Assembly (NCBI GenBank): GCA_021810735.1
Contig: JAJZIF010000235.1
Coordinates: 1 to 6,357, forward strand
Length of the DNA stretch: 6,357 bases
Direction: 5' to 3'
DNA from: Acidobacteriota bacterium
GTDB lineage: Bacteria > Acidobacteriota > Terriglobia > Terriglobales > Acidobacteriaceae
The translations under genes and the position numbers were made by a program. Each line of letters opens with the position of its first letter. Position 1 is the stretch's first letter. This document shows, one piece after another, positions 1 to 5,291 of the stretch. The notes under the pieces were generated by a model. The model made no database searches, had not been told where the DNA came from, and worked only from the letters and a program-made list of their open reading frames with translations.

Positions 1-1
1 G

Positions 2-121
2 AAGATTTTCTATGTCTTAAATACTTACGATTCCCCTCGGCGCCATTTTGAGAGACGAATGAAAACCTTGATGAAGCTTTCTGGCAACACTCAATGGATA
101 CACGCTAGAAGGGGTGACTGA
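2..121 (+). CDS. Possible C-terminal tail of an upstream gene (partial)
   Basis: Reading from base 2 the frame is open for 39 codons and ends at TGA 119-121, only 2 bases before the GTG of the aminotransferase gene. The tail is basic and hydrophilic (it ends ...WIHARRGD). I do not recognise a family. The near-abutting stop and start, with the next gene's Shine-Dalgarno lying inside this tail, is what a translationally coupled operon looks like, and this is the main argument for it being real. Against it, 39 open codons can occur by chance, and several codons (AGA, AGG, ATA, TTA) are unlike those of the genes downstream. Frame 1 is closed at 49-51 and frame 3 at about 18-20, so this is the only frame that could carry a gene up to the aminotransferase. 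If it is not coding, the stretch is a 5' leader. Confidence 0.38.
   Translation, partial: KIFYVLNTYDSPRRHFERRMKTLMKLSGNTQWIHARRGD
107..117 (+). promoter_or_regulatory. Ribosome binding site for the GTG-started aminotransferase
   Basis: The purine-rich AGAAGGGGTGA lies 6 bases before GTG 124-126. It supports GTG as the true start, which gives the N-terminus length expected for the family. No in-frame ATG nearby has a comparable site. Confidence 0.6.
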
Positions 122-123
122 TC

Positions 124-1509
124 GTGCCACATTCGGGACTCTCTGGCATTCACCTTGACCCGGTTGAGTTGAATGGCCAGCGGCTATACAGCCAACGCGT
201 CAATCCGATCTGGGTCAAACTGCTCGATGTGCTTGGCATGAACGTCCGCTACACGCGTTCCAGCGGCGCTGAGCTGTATACCGACGACGGCCGCGTGATT
301 CTGGATTGCCTGTCCGGTTACTGCGTCCATAACGCCGGCCATAACCATCCGTATATCGTCGCCGAACTGATGGCTGAGCTGCACGCTCAGACGCCAACGA
401 TGTTGCAGAGCAATGTAGTCGAGAGCGCCGGTCAACTCGCTTCCATGTTATGTGAACAGTCTGGCGGCAAAGTCTCGAAAACATTCTTCTGCAGCTCCGG
501 CAGTGAGGCCATTGAGGCGGTGATCAAGTTTGCACGCGCCTGCACAGGTCGACCCGACATCGTATACGCCTCTGGCGCATTCCACGGGCTTACCTGCGGC
601 GCTCTCTCCCTGATGGGCAACGATTTTTGGCGCGAGGATTTTGGGCAAATGCTCGACGGCACGCACGCCGTGCCGTTCGGCGATTTGACAAAGCTCGAAA
701 AGCTGCTCAAAGAGCGCACGGTCGCGGCTGTAGTACTGGAGCCGATCCAGGCGGAGGCCGGAATCATCCTTCCTCCGGCGGGATATCTCGCCAGCGCGCA
801 GCGTCTCTGTCTGAAGTACGGTACGCTCTTCGTACTGGATGAAGTGCAGACCGGCATCGGACGAACGGGCAGATTTCTCGCGGCGGAGCGCTACGATGTA
901 CAGCCGGACATGATTGTTCTAGCCAACGCACTGAGCGGAGGCCTGGTTCCGATCGGCGCAGTTCTGATGACGGATATAATTTATAAGTCTGTCTTTCATT
1001 CGTTGCGGCGGGCCTTCATCCATACTTCAACCTTCAGCGAGAACGCGCTGGCGATGCGGGCTGGGTTGGCCACGCTGAAGGTCCTGAGCCGCGAGCGGCT
1101 TGCGGAGCGAGCCGACACGATGGGTGTCGAACTGCGTGACCGCCTGCGCGCCGCGCTCGCTTCCTTTGAGATGGTCAAGGAGGTGCGCGGCGAAGGTATG
1201 CTCACCGGAATCGAATTTCAGGCGCCATGCAGCGTTTCGATGAAATTCTCGTTCGAGGCATTCAAAGCAATTCATCCTGCTTTGTTTGGACAGATCCTGG
1301 TGATGCGGCTTTTCAAAGAAAAGAACATTCTCACGCAAATCTGCGGAAACAACTTCATGGTGCTCAAAATCGCTCCTCCCCTCGTAGTCTCCGAACAACA
1401 AATGCATGATTGCGTCGCTGCCGTACGCGATGTTGTCGATACGATGCATTCGTCCGCATCCTTCTGGTCTGACGCGCTCAATTTAGGCCGCAGAGCGATA
1501 ACCACGTAG
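124..1509 (+). CDS. Class III aminotransferase-like protein lacking the PLP lysine
   Basis: A 461-residue protein of the class III (fold type I, PLP) aminotransferase family, as in ornithine, acetylornithine and GABA transaminases, which move an amino group between an amine donor and a keto acid. Landmarks occur in order. There is an N-terminal ...GYCVHNAGHNHP segment. S125-G-S-E-A is the phosphate-binding loop and A152-F-H-G the ring-stacking site. E206-P-I-Q-A-E211 is followed by D239-E-V-Q242, where Asp contacts the pyridine nitrogen, then GRTGRF, a VPIGAVLM stretch and HTSTFSEN near 300-307. Spacing matches E. coli GabT (E211, D239, Q242, K268), but codon 268 is AAC (Asn) where the Schiff-base Lys belongs, and no lysine lies nearby. 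Full length without frameshift argues against simple decay. The start is GTG with a good ribosome site. The closest group I can suggest is the lipid-pathway aminotransferases, such as the hopanoid HpnO type, but this is uncertain. The FAD oxidoreductase lies 43 bases downstream in the same direction. Family is secure; substrate and activity are not. Confidence 0.93.
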   Translation: MPHSGLSGIHLDPVELNGQRLYSQRVNPIWVKLLDVLGMNVRYTRSSGAELYTDDGRVILDCLSGYCVHNAGHNHPYIVAELMAELHAQTPTMLQSNVVESAGQLASMLCEQSGGKVSKTFFCSSGSEAIEAVIKFARACTGRPDIVYASGAFHGLTCGALSLMGNDFWREDFGQMLDGTHAVPFGDLTKLEKLLKERTVAAVVLEPIQAEAGIILPPAGYLASAQRLCLKYGTLFVLDEVQTGIGRTGRFLAAERYDVQPDMIVLANALSGGLVPIGAVLMTDIIYKSVFHSLRRAFIHTSTFSENALAMRAGLATLKVLSRERLAERADTMGVELRDRLRAALASFEMVKEVRGEGMLTGIEFQAPCSVSMKFSFEAFKAIHPALFGQILVMRLFKEKNILTQICGNNFMVLKIAPPLVVSEQQMHDCVAAVRDVVDTMHSSASFWSDALNLGRRAITT

Positions 1510-1552
1510 CCGCCATTCCCATGCTCTGAAACCGACAAAGGGAAGTAGGGGT

Positions 1553-2695
1553 TTGATCTCCGCAAACTTGACGCCAAAAAATGACATGACGGACGTCCTC
1601 ATTCTCGGCGGTGGTCCCGCCGGATTGGCAGCGGCAATTGCGTTACGGCAAAAAGGCATCGAATGTCTTGTGGTCGAAGCTCTGGGGCCGGCGATAGACA
1701 AAGGCTGTGCTGAAGGGCTGATGCCAGATGCCCTCGCTTCCCTGCGCGAACTCGGCCTGGACATTACGGAGGAGCACGGCCATCGCTTTCGCGGCATCCG
1801 CTTCAACAACCCCGCGCATCGGGTCCATGCGGACTTTCCCAACGGTACCGGCATCGGAGTGCGACGCACGAAATTGCATGGGCTGATTGCCGACCGGGCC
1901 CGCGAAGCGGGTGTTCCGGTGCTGTGGGGCAGTCGAGCCAAGTTGCTGGACAACCGCTCCGCCCTTGTCAATGGAAGGACGATATCGTTTCGATATCTGG
2001 TCGGTGCCGACGGGCAGGCATCAGGCATCCGAAAGTGGGCGGGGCTGGGCGAAGTCCAGCGAGAGAGCGTGCGTTTCGGTTTCCGCCGTCACTACAACAT
2101 CGCGCCGTGGAGTGAGTATGTGGAGGTGCACTGGGGACCGCCCGGCCAGGTTTATCTCACTCCTGTTGCCGCCGACAGCGTGTGCGTCGTCTTCATCACA
2201 AGAAATCCCAAGCTCGCACACGGAGATTTTCTCGCCGCTTTTCCATCTGTTGCCGCCAGACTTCAAGGTATTCCGACCATGTCGCAGCTCCGCGGCGGCA
2301 TCTCCGCCAACAGGAAACTTCGCCGCGTTGCCAACCGCTCGGTTGCTCTGATCGGCGATGCTTCGGGTTCGCCCGACGCTATTACCGGTGAAGGTCTCGC
2401 GGTATCGTTCCGCCAAGCTGTCTCGCTGGCAAACGCCATCGATCAGGGAGATTTGGAGCTTTACAACCGCGCGCACAAAAGGATTGGGAGGCTGCCCCAT
2501 GCCATGAGTTGGCTGATGTTGACGATGGATCGCTGGCCGCAAATACAAGGTCGCGCGATCAAGACATTGTCATCCCATCCGGACTACTTTCAGCAGCTTC
2601 TTTCCGTGCATGTCGGCGCCGAGAGCCTGTACCGTTTTGCGATGCGGCAGGGACTACGAATCGGCTGGAGTTTTCTTGAGGCAAGTTTCTACTAG
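1553..2695 (+). CDS. FAD-dependent oxidoreductase (geranylgeranyl reductase / PHBH-like)
   Basis: A 380-residue flavoprotein. The N-terminal Rossmann motif G19-G-G-P-A-G24 is followed by the ribose-binding acid E42 (LVVE). D49-K-G-C-A-E-G-L-M-P resembles the conserved CGEGL-type segment of this group. G151-A-D153-G154 and the second FAD motif, G268-D-A...DAITGEGLAVSFRQA, are both present, so FAD binding looks intact. Relatives reduce isoprenoid double bonds (geranylgeranyl reductases) or hydroxylate aromatic or phenolic lipids, and some sit in type III polyketide clusters. The sequence alone does not decide which reaction applies. No signal peptide is seen; it is likely cytoplasmic or membrane-associated. 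The start is ambiguous. TTG 1553 has a purine-rich stretch (GGGAAGTAGGGG) just upstream, whereas ATG 1586 would give the short N-terminus (MTDVLILGGG) typical of the family but has no Shine-Dalgarno. It probably shares a transcript with the preceding aminotransferase-like gene. Confidence 0.88.
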   Translation: MISANLTPKNDMTDVLILGGGPAGLAAAIALRQKGIECLVVEALGPAIDKGCAEGLMPDALASLRELGLDITEEHGHRFRGIRFNNPAHRVHADFPNGTGIGVRRTKLHGLIADRAREAGVPVLWGSRAKLLDNRSALVNGRTISFRYLVGADGQASGIRKWAGLGEVQRESVRFGFRRHYNIAPWSEYVEVHWGPPGQVYLTPVAADSVCVVFITRNPKLAHGDFLAAFPSVAARLQGIPTMSQLRGGISANRKLRRVANRSVALIGDASGSPDAITGEGLAVSFRQAVSLANAIDQGDLELYNRAHKRIGRLPHAMSWLMLTMDRWPQIQGRAIKTLSSHPDYFQQLLSVHVGAESLYRFAMRQGLRIGWSFLEASFY

Positions 2696-2752
2696 AGGTC
2701 TGAGTCTGAAGTTCATTCAACAATTCGATTTATGGAAGCGATTCGAACATCA

Positions 2753-2845
2753 GCACGCAAGGGCTAAAGCCCATCTGTTTTGCTCCATTTACGGCACCCT
2801 TCGGCTCCGCTCAGGGCAGGCTGGAAGTCGTGCCCTGATACAAGA
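2753..2845. repeat. Palindromic dispersed repeat (REP-like) resembling acidobacterial elements
   Basis: The element starts with a perfect short palindrome, GGGCT-AA-AGCCC, at 2761-2772. About 20 bases later comes an imperfect hairpin from CCCTTCGG (2797-2804) to CGCTCAGGG (2808-2816), then CAGGCTGG and AAGTCGTGCCCTGATAC. From memory, the pieces 'gggctaaagccc', 'ggctccgctcaggg' and 'gtcgtgccctgatac' recur in intergenic regions of Acidobacteriota and related soil bacteria, and they give familiar spurious peptides such as LRSGQAG in annotations. Only one copy is in this window, so the repeat status rests on recognition, not on a repeat seen here. Boundaries are approximate. Confidence 0.55.
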
Positions 2846-2886
2846 CCGAAAATCATTTCTTTAACGAATTTAAGACTCAGGACGCT

Positions 2887-2893
2887 AGAGGAG
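2887..2893 (+). promoter_or_regulatory. Strong Shine-Dalgarno for the YceI gene
   Basis: AGAGGAG lies 5 bases before ATG 2899 and fixes the start of the YceI gene. It is the best ribosome site in the window. Confidence 0.75.
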
Positions 2894-2898
2894 AATCG

Positions 2899-3519
2899 AT
2901 GCAAAGCGTTTTTTATCGCGGGAATATTGGCAAGGCCGCCGCTGCAAGTCTCGTACTGTTCTGCCTGCTCCTTTTGTCGGATTCGGCCCTGGCCGCCAAT
3001 AACACGCACGATGAGGTGACGGTAACTCTTGATTCCGCGAGAACATCGATTCACTGGACGTTGCAGGCCGTTCTCCATACCGCCCATGGCGCCTTTACTC
3101 TCAAGAGCGGAGTGATTCATCTGAATCCAGCCACGGGAGCCGCGGACGGACTGATCGTTGTCGATGCCAAAAGTGGTGAAAGCGGGGACGCGGCGCGTGA
3201 TGAGAGAATGGAGAAGAGCGTTCTCGAAAGCGATCGGTATCCCGATGTCACCTTTCGCCCCACGCACGCTTCAGGCAATTTCGATTTCACTAAGGACCAG
3301 TCGATTGCCGTGGATGGAATTTTTCGTCTGCATGGCGAAGATCACCCGCTCCGATTGCACATTCACGTGATGCCTCAAACGGATAATTCACTCCGCGCAG
3401 GTACCCAATTCGTTGTGCCCTACGTTCAATGGGGATTGAAAGACCCCAGTACCTTTATCCTGCGTGTCGGGAAAACGGTCGCCATCGAAGTGGACAGCCG
3501 AGCCACGGTGCAACCATGA
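2899..3519 (+). CDS. Secreted YceI-family lipid-binding protein
   Basis: A 206-residue protein. Residues 1-33 form a signal peptide: a basic K12 in the n-region, a hydrophobic core [12 protein letters not shown] and an S-A-L-A cleavage site near residue 32. The mature part is one YceI-like beta-barrel domain. It opens with [14 protein letters not shown], has a HTAHGAF segment typical of the barrel entrance, a long acidic and basic helix-loop ([23 protein letters not shown]), and ends in a strand pattern with [12 protein letters not shown]. Known YceI proteins are periplasmic and hold a polyisoprenoid or other amphiphile in the barrel; most have no enzymatic activity. It follows the FAD oxidoreductase on the same strand but is separated by 203 bases with a repeat, so it may be transcribed separately. 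A role in carrying a lipid made or modified by the upstream pair is inference only. Family assignment is confident. Confidence 0.9.
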   Translation: MQSVFYRGNIGKAAAASLVLFCLLLLSDSALAANNTHDEVTVTLDSARTSIHWTLQAVLHTAHGAFTLKSGVIHLNPATGAADGLIVVDAKSGESGDAARDERMEKSVLESDRYPDVTFRPTHASGNFDFTKDQSIAVDGIFRLHGEDHPLRLHIHVMPQTDNSLRAGTQFVVPYVQWGLKDPSTFILRVGKTVAIEVDSRATVQP

Positions 3520-3566
3520 ACGCGGAGCGCATCGGCGTCAACGCTATCTGTATTGTTTCCACATTT

Positions 3567-3595
3567 GTGACATGCCCGACAAGAATCGGTACAGT
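3567..3595 (+). promoter_or_regulatory. Possible sigma-70 promoter before the secreted two-domain protein
   Basis: GTGACA (3567-3572, 5 of 6 matches to TTGACA) and TACAGT (3590-3595, 4 of 6 to TATAAT) are 17 bases apart. Transcription would start around 3602, just before ATG 3610, giving an almost leaderless message. That fits the lack of a Shine-Dalgarno there. It is a motif match only, in a 90-base gap. Confidence 0.3.
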
Positions 3596-3609
3596 CTTTT
3601 TAGACCCGC

Positions 3610-4995
3610 ATGAGCGACACACGCGCACTGTTACGATTCCTCGGCTTGCTGTCGTTCATCATGGCTGCGTCCGGGCTGGTTGCGCAAGAGCCGTCCGTTC
3701 AAGTTCCTGTGGCGACTCCGCTCGCAATCCAACTCGGCAAGCACGTTCCCATGAAAACAGGGAAACTTTTAGATTGCCGCTTACTCTACCCGGTCTACGC
3801 CCAGAATCGATTGGCCATTCCGACGGGCAGCATTGTGCGCGGCAGGGTTGTCGCGCTCAAACCCGACCGCAGCCGACGCATCCACGCTCGGCTGGGAGGG
3901 GACTTTACGCCTTACCATATTCCGGTCGTTCGCTTCGACAAACTGGTACTCCCTGACGGGACCATCCATCCCATTGTCAGCGGCGATGCCACAGACGGCG
4001 CGCCCGTCCTGCATCTTTCCACGCCTGCCTCCAAGCAATCGCCATCATTCTTTGCCCGCCAGCTCGCTCAGGTCAAGGTGCACGCCAAAGATACTCTCGC
4101 GCTGGTGACAGCCCCAGGACGAAAAGACCGGCTGGTTCAGCTGCTCTACCATCAACTTCCATATCACCCGGAGAGAATCGAAACGGCAACGATGTGGACG
4201 GCAATGCTGGCGCAACCGCTCACTCTCAAGAAAGATGAAGCGTCTGGAAATGCGCAGAGCAATTCTGCCGCAGCGTCCAGCCTGTCGCCCAAGCCGCCAT
4301 CGACTTCACCTTCGCAGGCAAAGAAGGAGTCGGACAACAAGTCGGCGTGGCGACTGCGCGCTTATCTTCAGCAGACGATCAGCTCATCCGACCAGAAGAA
4401 GGGAAACACGTTTGAAGCGCTGGTTGCTGAACCGATATTCACGCCAGACCGTACTCTGGAGGTTCCCGAAGGATCGATATTGGTGGGGACGATCACCCAG
4501 GCCAAGCCCGCGCGATCCTTCGGCCGGGCAGGAAAACTGCGCTTCGATTTCCGTGAACTGAAGCTGCCAGGCGCGCCCGCTCAACATGTCCATGGCACGC
4601 TCGCGGGCGCGGATGCAAGCAAATCGCAACAGCTGCAAATCAACTCTGAAGGCGAGGTGCAGTCCAAACCCCAAAATCGTATCATCGTCCCCGTAGTGCT
4701 GACCTTTCTCGCGGGACGCGCGCTAGATCAGGACGGAAACTTCGCCGGTAACGCCGCCGTATCATCCAACGGATTTGGAATCATCGGCCGCGCGGTCGGC
4801 ATCGTGGCAGGCTCCCCGAATTTAGCGGCGGGCATCGGTTTCTACGCGGCCGGCCTCTCCGTCTATGAACGCTGGCTGGTCCACGGTCAGAATGTTGTCT
4901 TTGTGAAGAATAGCCGGATTGAAGTGACAACTATACCGACTCAGAACCCGCTTCCCGCGACGGAGCTTCAGCCTGCTCCTTCTAAGGCGGATTGA
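3610..4995 (+). CDS. Exported protein with two VirB10/TrbI-like beta modules, function unknown
   Basis: A 461-residue protein. Residues 1-25 look like a signal peptide (R5...R9, hydrophobic FLGLLSFIMAASGLV, cleavage near VAQ). Module A, about 34-122, has P61-V-Y...R67-L-A-I-P-T-G-S-I-V-R-G, then KP and a VVRFDKLVLPDGT strand. Module B, about 250-332, repeats the pattern: P275-I-F...R281-T-L-E-V-P-E-G-S-I-L-V-G, AKPAR, then FRELKLPG. Between them are a short extra segment (A193-T-M-W-T-A-M-L-A-Q-P-L) and a Ser/Pro/Lys-rich linker (about 207-245). The C-terminal part, about 357-430, is rich in Gly and Ala and moderately hydrophobic, and may be membrane-associated. The 'LxIPxGSxxxGxV' signature resembles the C-terminal barrel of VirB10/TrbI, but no type IV secretion neighbours exist and the protein lacks the usual N-terminal anchor layout. 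I associate this architecture with unannotated acidobacterial proteins. A cell-envelope role is likely; the exact job is unknown. ATG 3610 is chosen because it alone keeps the signal peptide. Confidence 0.85.
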   Translation: MSDTRALLRFLGLLSFIMAASGLVAQEPSVQVPVATPLAIQLGKHVPMKTGKLLDCRLLYPVYAQNRLAIPTGSIVRGRVVALKPDRSRRIHARLGGDFTPYHIPVVRFDKLVLPDGTIHPIVSGDATDGAPVLHLSTPASKQSPSFFARQLAQVKVHAKDTLALVTAPGRKDRLVQLLYHQLPYHPERIETATMWTAMLAQPLTLKKDEASGNAQSNSAAASSLSPKPPSTSPSQAKKESDNKSAWRLRAYLQQTISSSDQKKGNTFEALVAEPIFTPDRTLEVPEGSILVGTITQAKPARSFGRAGKLRFDFRELKLPGAPAQHVHGTLAGADASKSQQLQINSEGEVQSKPQNRIIVPVVLTFLAGRALDQDGNFAGNAAVSSNGFGIIGRAVGIVAGSPNLAAGIGFYAAGLSVYERWLVHGQNVVFVKNSRIEVTTIPTQNPLPATELQPAPSKAD

Positions 4996-5052
4996 AAGTA
5001 TTATGAGCAAATCTTTCGCATTACTGGACGCACGCTGTTGGCTTAACCTTCG

Positions 5053-5075
5053 ATCGGCGCGGTGTGCCAGCCGAT
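5053..5075. terminator. Weak hairpin after the two-domain protein gene
   Basis: ATCGGC (5053-5058) and GCCGAT (5070-5075) are perfect inverted arms around an 11-base loop, 57 bases past the stop at 4995. No T run follows on either strand, so an intrinsic terminator is only a possibility. Confidence 0.2.
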
Positions 5076-5118
5076 GACCCGCGAACACGCATCTTGAAAA
5101 TACCTACGGAGACTCCCC

Positions 5119-5229
5119 TTGGACGTTAAACCCCTGTTCGCCTTGGCCATTTTCGTTACCTTGACTGCGGCGACCTCACTTGAGCAGAAGGCAAGTCAAC
5201 CGGCAGGCGTCTCCGTTCCTCCCATCTAG
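5119..5229 (+). pseudogene. Short signal-peptide-like reading frame, likely gene remnant
   Basis: TTG 5119 has ACGGAG 8 to 13 bases upstream and opens a 36-codon frame ending at TAG 5227-5229. The peptide starts with D-V-K, then a hydrophobic stretch (PLFALAIFVTLTAA) followed by a polar tail (SLEQKASQPAG), as expected of an N-terminal export signal plus the first residues of a mature protein. The same frame stays open past the TAG (YLPSKAIDRETV...) until it enters the antisense of gudD. This suggests the 5' end of an exported-protein gene that lost its remainder where the gudD unit now lies. It could also be a genuine small secreted peptide or chance; no family is recognised. Confidence 0.35.
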
Positions 5230-5241
5230 TATCTTCCATCA

Positions 5242-5287
5242 AAGGCAATAGACCGCGAGACTGTCCGCCGCGCTCTGGGGTTGCCTT
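5242..5287. repeat. Inverted repeat between convergent genes
   Basis: AAGGCAA (5242-5248) and TTGCCTT (5281-5287) are exact 7-base arms separated by 32 bases, just beyond the gudD stop codon. A long-loop hairpin could form in the 3' end of the gudD transcript, but there is no T run and 7-base arms can arise by chance. Confidence 0.25.
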
Positions 5288-5291
5288 CGAT

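Larger units (their letters stand above)
2696..2898. other. Intergenic region with no gene
   Basis: This 203-base gap separates the FAD oxidoreductase from the YceI gene. It holds the dispersed repeat at about 2753-2845 and, at its right end, the YceI ribosome site. Short reading frames cross it, but their peptides (TLRLRSGQAG, PLRAGW and similar) are translations of the repeat. I see no clear sigma-70 promoter and no hairpin followed by a T run. Confidence 0.6.

Noticed and set aside
1483..2028. Minus-strand frame of 181 codons opposite the FAD oxidoreductase
   Set aside because: It lies antisense to clear FAD-binding motifs, and its product is a low-complexity Ser/Arg/Pro-rich sequence.
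2610..3267. Small frames (84 codons plus strand, 167 codons minus strand) crossing the intergenic repeat
   Set aside because: Their central peptides (LRLRSGQAG, ALSGAEGCRK) are translations of the dispersed repeat, a known source of spurious ORFs, and the rest overlaps real genes.
3429..3956. Plus-strand frame of 175 codons bridging the YceI gene and the two-domain protein gene
   Set aside because: It overlaps the 3' end of YceI and the signal peptide region of the next gene in another frame, and its peptide is Arg/Thr-rich without a family.
3610..4995. Type IV secretion or conjugation gene (virB10/trbI) as the identity of the two-domain protein
   Set aside because: Only the local barrel-like motif is similar. 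The domain is duplicated, the protein has a cleavable-type signal in place of a VirB10 anchor, and no other secretion genes are near.
5003..5077. 24-codon ATG frame after the two-domain protein gene
   Set aside because: No convincing ribosome site, no hydrophobic or conserved pattern, and very short.
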